Below, in pieces: positions 43,838-51,244 of a stretch of 64,000 bases of DNA (positions are counted from its first letter, which is position 1; each line of letters begins with the position of its first letter). Location of the stretch: NCBI GenBank assembly GCA_910586965.1, contig CAJUMF010000009.1, forward strand, positions 1 to 64,000. Direction: 5' to 3'. The notes beneath the pieces are model-generated. The model saw only the letters and a program-made list of their open reading frames with translations. It made no database searches and was not told the origin of the DNA. Made by a program: the position numbers and the translations under genes. The stretch comes from an uncultured Dorea sp. Its GTDB lineage: Bacteria; Bacillota; Clostridia; Lachnospirales; Lachnospiraceae.

Positions 43838-45168
43838 TTACTGGTCACAGAGCGGACAGTAACGTTTTTCCAGCTCGGCAATCCGTTCCAGCGCCTTTTC
43901 ATATTGCTGCCTGGTTTTCTCCAATTCCTTCTCTGCATTCCGCCTTTCCTTCTCTGCATTCCGCCTTTCCTGCTCCAACTCCTGTTTTTTCTGGTTCAGC
44001 TCCTCCTGCATCTCGTCAATCATCAGCTGCACCGTATTCCGGTCCATCTCCCTAAGTTCCTTCGAAAACATACCCATCACCTCTTCTATATTACGGCAGA
44101 TATCATAAATCTGCTCATACATGGCTTTGAAATCCGAATACTTTTCTATGATGGAGATGAGCGCCTCCGGCTCATCCATGCACAGAAACGCAAGCCATGC
44201 CTCTAACCGATTCTCTATCCTGATATGTTTATTGTGCTGGATTTCCCGGAAGATGTCAAGAGGAACGAACAGATATTTCTGCAGAAGATCCAGCCTGAGT
44301 CCGGTATTTGATTCCTGTTCAAAATAGTGAAGATATGTGTCAGGAAACTGACGGAATGCCGATGGGCTATGCTCGAATAATACAATGGTGTATACTTGTT
44401 TGATGTCTCTGTAAGCGAACTTCTCTTTTCGTTTGCTGCGGACTCTCTTATACTGCCGCAGCAGCAAGTCGGCGGAATAGCAGGCGCTCCGCTCCCCCGG
44501 GAACTTATACCCGATTTTTTGAATCTCAAGGTTAACGATGCTGCCGTCCTTTAGCTGCACTACGATATCCATACCCTCAGTGTACAAAGGAACACACGGT
44601 CGGAGAAGAATCAATTTTTGCTCCTGCTGCGTTACTTTCTTTCCGCGTACGCCCAGTACGCGTCAGTCAAGTGCCTTGCAGGAACAAAAATTGATTTCTT
44701 TCCGACTCTGCGACCCTGACTATAGAGATTTGGGTGATTTTCAAGGCGGACGATTGAGGCGTACTGGACGTACGCCGATTGAGGACAACGCGGAAAATCG
44801 CCCAAATATCATGGTTCAGGGCGTGTGTTCCTTTGTACACTGAGGGTAATAACCAACGAGGTCTCGTCCGCAATCCTCGTGCTGTCTCCCGGCAGCACCT
44901 CCACGATATGCACCTCCTGCCCTAAAAGGAACGACAATAACTCGTCAATCCGCTCCGGCACTGTCTCCGGGTTCAGAACCTCTTTGCTGATGAAATCATA
45001 CATGGGTTTTGCACCCCGGACTCCGGTGCAGAAATCCAGAAACTCCTGCCGGTGTTTTTCACCCCACTGCTCAAACATGGACTTTAAACGCCTGTGCGCC
45101 TCAATCTGTTCCATAATCGATTCCTTTGTCCGAATCATGGGAAAATAATCTTGTAACTTGTTTGCCAT
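43838..45168 (-). pseudogene. PD-(D/E)XK nuclease-family (transposase-like) gene split by a MITE
   Basis: The N-terminal part (44849-45168; ATG at 45168 with AGGAGG) ends LPGDSTRIADETSLV. The C-terminal part (43838-44571) starts MDIVVQLKDGSIVNLEIQKI (D...E-x-Q motif) and ends in a Glu/Arg-rich coiled coil. A 273-bp TA-flanked element lies between. Joining the halves with one TA copy restores the codons through the junction (SLVI-MDIVV). So the gene was intact before insertion. Unless spliced or excised it is now inactive; the C-terminal half could still be translated from the ATG at 44569-44571. Confidence 0.9.
44574..44846. mobile_element. 273-bp MITE with 25-bp terminal inverted repeats and TA target duplication
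   Basis: Perfect 25-bp inverted ends (44574-44598 and 44822-44846) start CCCTCAGTGTACAAAGGAA. They are flanked by TA at 44572-44573 and 44847-44848, the target duplication used by IS630/Tc1-mariner transposases. Inside are two more hairpins: one with arms near 44611-44630 and 44675-44695, one with arms near 44727-44742 and 44793-44810. No transposase gene is inside; mobility depends on an outside enzyme (inference). Confidence 0.9.
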
Positions 45169-45222
45169 ACGCAAATTCCTCCTTGTAAAAATAATTTGTA
45201 TAACAGTTGCATTGGATAACTG

Positions 45223-45353
45223 CCCGGAAAGACGGGCGATAAGAAAGTAAGGCTTTTCAGCCTGTATACTATGGCGAACAATGTTCGCCTGCGCCAAAGG
45301 CGCTTAGATTGCGGGATACCCCGCCAGTAGATTTAGAGAGCAGTAAAAACTGC
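45223..45353 (-). promoter_or_regulatory. 5' leader with six consecutive mini-hairpins
   Basis: Read in the transcript direction (high to low coordinates), stem-loops are GCAGTTTTTACTGC (45340-45353), GCGGGGTATCCCGC (45311-45324), GCGCCTTTGGCGC (45291-45303), GGCGAACATTGTTCGCC (45273-45289), GGCTGAAAAGCC (45251-45262) and GCCCGTCTTTCCGGGC (45223-45238). They lie between a possible promoter (TATGAT near 45367) and the ATG at 45168 of the split nuclease gene. Confidence 0.6.
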
Positions 45354-45423
45354 CGCCCTGATTTTTATTATCATAACACAATGATAGAAAAAAACAAGAC
45401 ATTCTTTCAAAATATCTGCATTA

Positions 45424-46284
45424 TTATTTTCCAGAACCTTGTATGAGCTGTTCCCACACCCATTTTGCAATCATCTTCTGCCCGTTCCCGTCAGGGTGCA
45501 GACCATCCTCCTGCAGATGCTCTTCGATGCCAGCCTCCCCAAGCTCTGCCGCCTGATATCCATATATTTCCGAATTTTCCATAATAATATCATTGACACG
45601 TCCAATCTGCTTTTCAATATATAGATTCAGCGCCCCAAGCTCTGCTTTATGTCTCACAGGATTATAAAGCGCAGTCACAATTACCCGGCAGTCCTCCCTT
45701 CGGTTCGCCCGGATGGATTCCATCATCTCCTGCCAGTCTTTCTCAAAATCATCCCACTCCCATCCGCTCATAATCTCCGCCGCTTTCACCGCCAGTTCCG
45801 GATTTTCAGCTGCCTTTTCCAGGAACGCCGAAAAAATATTGTCCATATCCCGCACCTTTACATCTTCCCCGGAAATCTCCTTGTATAGTTCCCGGAATCT
45901 TTTCAAAATATCATTGGCTCCCGCCGTGACGGTAATCAGGTCTGCACGTTTTACCTCTTCCTGCACCTTTACATCCGACAGATATTCTTCGCACAGCCCT
46001 CCTGCTGTAATCCCGTCCTTTGTATACTCTGAGAGACTGACGGACATACCCTTCTCCGCTCTCAGCTCTTCTGCTAAAATCCGGGGATACCCTTCTATAT
46101 TTTCCTCCTCTGAAACACAGTATCCATTAGGAATGCTGTCTCCCAGCGCGACATAATAGAAAGTATCCCGGATTTCGCTCTCTTCTCTCCTGTCTCTCCA
46201 CGCAAAAATTGCAAGAATGCCTATACACAAGAGCAGTACAGCAATCAACCACCCAAAGAGCCTGTTCCTCTTCTTTGCTTTCAC
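45424..46284 (-). CDS. SGNH/GDSL family lipase or esterase, membrane-anchored
   Basis: This 286-aa protein has an N-terminal membrane anchor (LFGWLIAVLLLCIGILAIFA, residues 10-29) and an outward SGNH hydrolase domain. GDSIPNGYC holds the nucleophile Ser, AGANDILKRF the Asn/Asp oxyanion block, and DGLHPDGNGQKM the catalytic Asp-x-x-His. Likely substrates are acyl groups of lipids or cell-wall polymers. The GTG at 46284 fits AAGGAG at 8 nt. It follows gene 46297-46653 by 12 bp. Confidence 0.88.
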   Translation of the reverse strand: MKAKKRNRLFGWLIAVLLLCIGILAIFAWRDRREESEIRDTFYYVALGDSIPNGYCVSEEENIEGYPRILAEELRAEKGMSVSLSEYTKDGITAGGLCEEYLSDVKVQEEVKRADLITVTAGANDILKRFRELYKEISGEDVKVRDMDNIFSAFLEKAAENPELAVKAAEIMSGWEWDDFEKDWQEMMESIRANRREDCRVIVTALYNPVRHKAELGALNLYIEKQIGRVNDIIMENSEIYGYQAAELGEAGIEEHLQEDGLHPDGNGQKMIAKWVWEQLIQGSGK

Positions 46285-46296
46285 TATCAGCACTCC

Positions 46297-46653
46297 TTAC
46301 AGCATCTCATCCTTCTTCGCAAGAATCGCCTCTGCTGCCGCACACGCCGGGCAGTCGCAGTACTTAGCTCCCGCCGCTTTTATGTCTCTGCCGTGAGCCG
46401 CCACTTCTTTCGCTTTCTCCTCCCCGAAGACTTTCGCACCAGCCTCCGAGCCCGCAAATGCAATCAGCGTATCAATTGGCATGATGTCTTCCTCAAGCTC
46501 CGCAATCAGGTTCTTCGTCTCTTCAGTCTCCTTGTCCGTACCAACAGCCGCCAGCCAGTTTTGGGCAGCCTCTTTTGCCTCCGCGCTGCAACTGAAAGCA
46601 TTGATGAGCTCATTCACCTTTTCGGTAACATAGTCTTTTACATTCTGGTTCAT
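46297..46653 (-). CDS. Hypothetical protein of the short helical type (118 aa)
   Basis: It begins MNQNVKDYVTEKVNELINAF, is rich in Ala/Glu/Lys helices and ends with a CDCPAC motif followed by AAAEAILAKK. Some databases label similar proteins as Hsp90-like heat-shock proteins, but no Hsp90 domain is seen. The ATG at 46653 has AAAGG upstream. It is translated just before the SGNH hydrolase. Confidence 0.6.
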   Translation of the reverse strand: MNQNVKDYVTEKVNELINAFSCSAEAKEAAQNWLAAVGTDKETEETKNLIAELEEDIMPIDTLIAFAGSEAGAKVFGEEKAKEVAAHGRDIKAAGAKYCDCPACAAAEAILAKKDEML

Positions 46654-46701
46654 TTTATTCATCCTTTCTTCATATATTCGGGGCGGGTACCCGCCGGAAA
46701 A

Positions 46702-47142
46702 TCACAGAGTATATTTAGGACGTTTCAGATTCTCATATATTCTTTTAAGCATCTCCTCGCACCGCACGATTTCTTCATTTGAAAATCCCGCATAGAAAAT
46801 CTCAGTCATCTGCTCGGAAACAGCCCGGTAATCCGGCTCCAATCCCCGCGCCTTATCTGTCAGCACAAGCAATGTCTTCCTGCGGTCTGTCTTATCCGGC
46901 ACACGCAAGACCAATCCGGAGCTTTCCATTCGGTCAACCATGCTCGTAAGAGTCGTAGCGGCAAGCCCGGTCCTATCCCCAAGCTCTTTCAGCGAAATAT
47001 GCTCCTGCTGCCAGAGGACATACAGAATCCTTCCCTGCGCCCCGTTAAATGCATCGATATCCCTTTCCGCCAAAATCTGCTCAAAGATTCTCCCGTTGAG
47101 CTGCTTAATACATGAAATAAGATTTCCGCCCTGAACATCCAT
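46702..47142 (-). CDS. MarR family transcriptional regulator
   Basis: This 146-aa protein has a winged helix (YVLWQQEHISLKELGDRTGL, then AATTLTSMVDRMESSGLVLR) and the MarR wing VPDKTDRRKTLL. AGGAGG precedes the start. A run of TATATAG-like sequence (CTATATAGTATAGTTTTATATAGG) just upstream (47152-47178) is a candidate operator. It is the first gene of the MarR-46297-SGNH group on the minus strand. Confidence 0.9.
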   Translation of the reverse strand: MDVQGGNLISCIKQLNGRIFEQILAERDIDAFNGAQGRILYVLWQQEHISLKELGDRTGLAATTLTSMVDRMESSGLVLRVPDKTDRRKTLLVLTDKARGLEPDYRAVSEQMTEIFYAGFSNEEIVRCEEMLKRIYENLKRPKYTL

Positions 47143-47226
47143 GAAATTTTCCTCCTATATAAAACTATACTATATAGAATTATTTTTGTAAACCTTCATC
47201 TATATAATTCTTTCTTAGGGCACATC

Positions 47227-48258
47227 TTATTTCAAAACTTCTTCCGTTATCTTATTAACATCGTAATCCGGCGCATAGCGGATGGCAATATCATATATCC
47301 GCTGCACTTCATCCACATCCTCTTCCAACTGCTCTGCTATCTTCTCCACAGCCATCTTCTTTTCCATCTTTTTACAGACTTGTTTTATTAAATGAGCTTT
47401 TGCCCCCTCAACCTTGCTGACCCGCCTCGTCTCCTGCACATCATACGCCTCAAAACTGTCAAACAACATCGCAAATTCCCTCCGTTCAATTTTCCCGGTA
47501 AATTCTCCGATCTCTTTCTTTGGAATATTTAATTTCGCAAGAAATACCGTGATAATCTTACTGATTACGCGTAGCAGGTATTCAGGGGTATTCTCGCTCA
47601 AGTTTTCAAAATACTCCGGCGGTATCTCCTTGAGTTTCGCAAACTCCGCCGAATTCCTCAACTTATTAATCAGCATGACCAGAGATAATTCGTCGTTCTT
47701 ATCAATCAGCTCCTGGTTTGAATACGAGGCCAGCGGTACTACCAGGTACTCTAAGTCCGGGATATACTTCCCAAGCACATCACTCAGATGGACTCGCTCA
47801 TGGAAACTTTTGACCGCCGTCCACCGGGATGTCCCTTCATAGTACACAATCGGAAGGACCGGCGGATATTTAAAGCCTTTCGTCTTTGTAATCCCCTTAT
47901 GTAATTTTTCCTGCTCATTCTCGTAATCTGTCAATACAAGTACCACATAACGCAGCAGCTTAAATGCCATATCATAGTAAACTTTAGACTGGTGTTCCAC
48001 AATCGCAACCAGATAGAGTTCCCTGTCTGGCAGATGAATCTTCTTCACCGAATCGGAATCTCTTCCCTCCTGCCACAGCGGCAGGAACCGTTCGGAAATA
48101 TCCTCAATATCCTCCGGCTGCACATTTTTCAACAGGTCGATATCCACATACCCCCGCAGAAACTCCGCACACAAAACCGGGTCGTCAAAAATCAACTTCG
48201 CCCCGTTATCCCTTACTTTTGTGTTGTCTACTGCTGCATTTTTCTGTTCATTTCCCAT
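47227..48258 (-). CDS. Rpn family nuclease (YhgA-like), copy A
   Basis: This 343-aa Rpn/PD-(D/E)XK protein carries the Asp in DSDSVKKIHLPD, and E-x-Q in LVAIVEHQSK. A helical middle and a C-terminal helical tail with an HTH-like part (AVEKIAEQLEEDVDEVQRIY) follow. The ATG at 48258 has AAGGAG at 7 nt. It is a near duplicate of the gene at 49884-50927, including the promoter. The two proteins differ mainly in the last 70 residues. RpnA-type DNA cleavage is inferred. Confidence 0.87.
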   Translation of the reverse strand: MGNEQKNAAVDNTKVRDNGAKLIFDDPVLCAEFLRGYVDIDLLKNVQPEDIEDISERFLPLWQEGRDSDSVKKIHLPDRELYLVAIVEHQSKVYYDMAFKLLRYVVLVLTDYENEQEKLHKGITKTKGFKYPPVLPIVYYEGTSRWTAVKSFHERVHLSDVLGKYIPDLEYLVVPLASYSNQELIDKNDELSLVMLINKLRNSAEFAKLKEIPPEYFENLSENTPEYLLRVISKIITVFLAKLNIPKKEIGEFTGKIERREFAMLFDSFEAYDVQETRRVSKVEGAKAHLIKQVCKKMEKKMAVEKIAEQLEEDVDEVQRIYDIAIRYAPDYDVNKITEEVLK

Positions 48259-48280
48259 ATGATTCTCCTTTCTGTATGCT

Positions 48281-48356
48281 GAGAACATATGAGAAATGCC
48301 TTTGTTATAAGAGAATTATAACAATGATAAAGAAGAATGGCAACGCATATGTTCTC
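48281..48356 (-). promoter_or_regulatory. Promoter and nested inverted repeats, copy A
   Basis: The -35 is TTGCCA (48338-48343) and the -10 is TATAAT (48315-48320), 17 bp apart on the minus strand. GAGAACATATG (48281-48291) and CATATGTTCTC (48346-48356) flank the promoter as inverted repeats. TTGTTATAA/TTATAACAA (48302-48324) overlap the -10. The same structure exists at copy B (50950-51025). Confidence 0.75.
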
Positions 48357-48539
48357 AACATTTTAATTTTAATCTTTCATTATTGCTGATTTTGGAATTC
48401 CTGCCGAACGGCATTGAAATTCAGAATTTTTGATACATGGACAGTATAACACTGCGGTCTCAATATGGCAAGAAATATCGTTCCGTAATTGGGGGCTTTT
48501 GGCCTCAACATTATTTTTATATTTCTATGCTTTTGTTTA

Positions 48540-48604
48540 TTGACAAAAATATTCCAGCATAATATAATCAAGTTATATAAACAATTTATATAACTTGATT
48601 ATAT
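48540..48604 (+). promoter_or_regulatory. Consensus promoter with a 43-bp perfect palindromic operator (TetR-flavodoxin operon)
   Basis: TTGACA (48540-48545), 17 bp, TATAAT (48563-48568) form a perfect consensus promoter. The -10 is the start of a palindrome with 20-bp arms (48562-48581 and 48585-48604), read TATAATCAAGTTATATAAA on one arm, around a CAA spacer. This is a typical place for TetR-type repression. Confidence 0.8.
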
Positions 48605-48655
48605 CTACACACAAACATATATTTTTTCAAGATTCACAGAAAGGAACCCCTAATT

Positions 48656-49222
48656 ATGCCAAAACAGAAAATCACAAAAGAAATGGTTATCAGCGCTGGC
48701 TTTGACGTAGCCCGGCAGGATGGCATGGAACAGGTTCTTGTAAAAAACATTGCAAAAAAGCTCGGTTGCTCCGTCCAGCCAATCTACAGCTACTGCCGCA
48801 ATATGAAGAGCCTCCGCGCGGATGTGATGGAACAGGCAAGGCTTTTTGTGCGGCAATATCTGGAAGAGCACACAGATTCGGACGATTTGTTTCGCAGCAC
48901 CGGACACGCCTTTGTCCGTCTGGCAAAAGAAGAGCCGAACATTTTCAAGATGTTCATCCTGCGCCCGCGAAATCGCATCTCTTCCCTGGACGAGCTATAC
49001 CAGGCGGAGACAAACGAAGAAACCGCAGGAGAAATCGCCTCCCGGCTTAATATCAGCATTTCAAGGGCAAAGGAGCTCCACCTGAACATGCTTATCTACA
49101 CCATCGGCATCGGCACGATTTTCTCCGTGACAAGCCCCGGCATCCCGCCGGAGGAAATATTTGCCCGGCAGGAGACGGCATATCAGGCTTTCTCAAAAAA
49201 TATTTTGGCAGACGAGGAGTAA
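48656..49222 (+). CDS. TetR/AcrR family transcriptional regulator
   Basis: This 188-aa regulator has an N-terminal helix-turn-helix (VKNIAKKLGCSVQPIYSYCR) and a WHG-like ligand-binding domain. It is transcribed with the flavodoxin gene, 4 bp apart, from a promoter overlapped by a perfect palindrome. It probably represses its own operon. Confidence 0.9.
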   Translation: MPKQKITKEMVISAGFDVARQDGMEQVLVKNIAKKLGCSVQPIYSYCRNMKSLRADVMEQARLFVRQYLEEHTDSDDLFRSTGHAFVRLAKEEPNIFKMFILRPRNRISSLDELYQAETNEETAGEIASRLNISISRAKELHLNMLIYTIGIGTIFSVTSPGIPPEEIFARQETAYQAFSKNILADEE

Positions 49223-49226
49223 TATT

Positions 49227-49817
49227 ATGGCAAAAATAGTTATCATTTATAAAAGCAGTACCGGATTTACAGAAAAGTACGCAAGGCTGCTGGCAGAAAG
49301 GCTCGGCGGAACCGCCGCGGACTTTAAAAAGGCAGGCCGCATCGCCCTGTCTGATTTTGACACGGTTATCTTCGGCACAAGAGCTCATGCAGGCTCTATT
49401 GACGGCTTTACGAAATTTCGGAAAATCTTCCGCCAGAAAACCGGAACGCCTTTTTTACTCTCCAAAACAGCCCAACATGCATCCGGCATTCATGCCCCAT
49501 CGTGTATTTTATTTGTGACAGGAGCGGCTCCTGAAACAGAGCAGGATATGATACAAAAACTATGGAAAGACAATCTGACAGAAGTCGAGCTTGACTGTCT
49601 CCCGCATTTTTATATGCCCGCCGGACTGTGTTATGAAAAAATGTGCCTTATTGACAGAATCATGATGAAAGGCCTCTCTGCTATGATAAAACGGAAAAAA
49701 GACAAGACAGACCGGGAGATTGAACTTGAGCGCAGAATCTCCGCATCCTTTGAGCTCTTTTCAGAAGAATATGTGGAGCCTTTGCTTAACTTTGTCCAAA
49801 ATCAGTACGGAGCATAG
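49227..49817 (+). CDS. Flavodoxin-domain protein
   Basis: This 196-aa protein binds FMN: the phosphate loop IYKSSTGFTEKYA matches the Flavodoxin_5 (HemG-like) group. The middle (TVIFGTRAHAGSIDGFTKFR) supports it. The C-terminal 40 residues are charged helices. The ATG at 49227 has GAGGAG 8 nt upstream. It probably moves electrons under the control of the upstream TetR; substrate or partner is unknown. Confidence 0.85.
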   Translation: MAKIVIIYKSSTGFTEKYARLLAERLGGTAADFKKAGRIALSDFDTVIFGTRAHAGSIDGFTKFRKIFRQKTGTPFLLSKTAQHASGIHAPSCILFVTGAAPETEQDMIQKLWKDNLTEVELDCLPHFYMPAGLCYEKMCLIDRIMMKGLSAMIKRKKDKTDREIELERRISASFELFSEEYVEPLLNFVQNQYGA

Positions 49818-49821
49818 CAAA

Positions 49822-49856
49822 ATGCCGGAAAAGCTGCAAATTGCTCTTCCGGCATC
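49822..49856. terminator. Bidirectional terminator between flavodoxin and Rpn copy B genes
   Basis: ATGCCGGAA (49822-49830) and TTCCGGCAT (49847-49855) form a 9-bp stem. The minus-strand reading ends in GCATTTTGC. T runs are short on both strands. Confidence 0.65.
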
Positions 49857-49883
49857 TTATATTCCATCTACTCCCAGCCTATA

Positions 49884-50927
49884 TCATTTCAAAACTTCTT
49901 CCGTTATCCTGTCTACATCAAAATCCGGCGCATAGCGGAGCGCGATATCATATATCCGCTGCACTTCATCCACATTCTCTTCCAACTGCTCTGCTATCTC
50001 CTCTACCGCCATATCCTTTTTCATCTTCCGGCAGATTTGTTTTATCAACTGGATTTTTGCTCCTTCTTCCCTCCCTTTCGCTCTGCTGACCCGTCTCGTC
50101 TCCTGCACATCATACGCCTCAAAACTGTCAAACAACATCGTAAATTCCCTCCGTTCAATCTTCCCGGTAAATTCTCCAATCTCTTCCTTTGGAATATTTA
50201 ATTTTGCGAGAAATACCGTGATAATCTTACTAATTACGCGCAGCAGGTATTCAGGGGTGTTCTCGCTCAAGTTTTCAAAATACTCCGGCGGTATCTCTCT
50301 GAGTTTCGCAAACTCCGCCGAATTCCTCAGCTTATTAATCAGCATGACCAAAGACAATTCGTCATTTTTATCAATCAAATCCTGATTTGAATACGAAGTC
50401 AGCGGCACTACCAGATACTCAAAATCCGGGATATATTTCCCCAGCACGTCACTTAAGTATATCCTCTCATGAAAGCTCCTCGCCGCCGTCCACCGGGATG
50501 TCCCTTCATAGTACACAATTGGAAGAACCGGAGGATATTTAAAATCTTTTGTCTTTGTAATCCCCTTATGTAATTTTTCCTGCTCGTTCTCGTAATCTGT
50601 CAATACAAGTACCACATAGCGCAGCAGCTTAAACGCCATGTCATAGTAAACCTTAGACTGATGCTCTACAATCGCAATCAGATAGAGTTCTCTGTCCGGC
50701 AGACGGATTTTCTTCACTGAATCGGAATCCCTTCCCTCCTGCCACAGCGGCAGGAACCGCTCGGAAATATCCTCGATATCCTCCGGCTGCACATTTTTCA
50801 ACAGGTCGATATCCACATACCCCCGCAGAAACTCCGCACACAAAACCGGGTCGTCAAAAATCAACTTCGCCCCGTTATCCCTTACTTTTGTGTTGTCTAC
50901 TGCTGCATTTTTCTGTTCATTTCCCAT
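49884..50927 (-). CDS. Rpn family nuclease (YhgA-like), copy B
   Basis: The 347-aa protein is nearly identical to copy A (47227-48258) from the N-terminus to about residue 270 and differs in the tail, where four extra residues and a changed stretch (SRAKGREEGAKIQLIKQICR) are seen. The same ribosome site, promoter and nested inverted repeats precede it. The catalytic motifs are kept, so it may be active. Confidence 0.87.
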   Translation of the reverse strand: MGNEQKNAAVDNTKVRDNGAKLIFDDPVLCAEFLRGYVDIDLLKNVQPEDIEDISERFLPLWQEGRDSDSVKKIRLPDRELYLIAIVEHQSKVYYDMAFKLLRYVVLVLTDYENEQEKLHKGITKTKDFKYPPVLPIVYYEGTSRWTAARSFHERIYLSDVLGKYIPDFEYLVVPLTSYSNQDLIDKNDELSLVMLINKLRNSAEFAKLREIPPEYFENLSENTPEYLLRVISKIITVFLAKLNIPKEEIGEFTGKIERREFTMLFDSFEAYDVQETRRVSRAKGREEGAKIQLIKQICRKMKKDMAVEEIAEQLEENVDEVQRIYDIALRYAPDFDVDRITEEVLK

Positions 50928-50949
50928 ATGATTCTCCTTTCTGTATGCT

Positions 50950-51025
50950 GAGAACATATGAGAAATGCCTTTGTTATAAGAGAATTATAACAATGATAAA
51001 GAAGAATGGCAACGCATATGTTCTC
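50950..51025 (-). promoter_or_regulatory. Promoter and nested inverted repeats, copy B
   Basis: The hexamers TTGCCA (51007-51012) and TATAAT (50984-50989), the flanking GAGAACATATG inverted repeats and the central TTGTTATAA repeat are the same as in copy A. Identity with copy A continues to about 51121 with one visible base change, then ends. Confidence 0.75.
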
Positions 51026-51244
51026 AACATTTTAATTTTAATCTTTCATTATTGCTGATTTTGGAATTCCTGCCGAACGGCATTGAAATTCAGAATTTTT
51101 GATACATAGACAGTATAACACCCAAAACTCCATATAACAAGAAGAATTTTCTATCTGTACAACATCTTTGCAGTTGAAAAAAATTCTGCGGAAGTGGTTT
51201 TGCTACAGCATCCCCACTCCCGCAGAAATTCGCCGGAACTTTTC

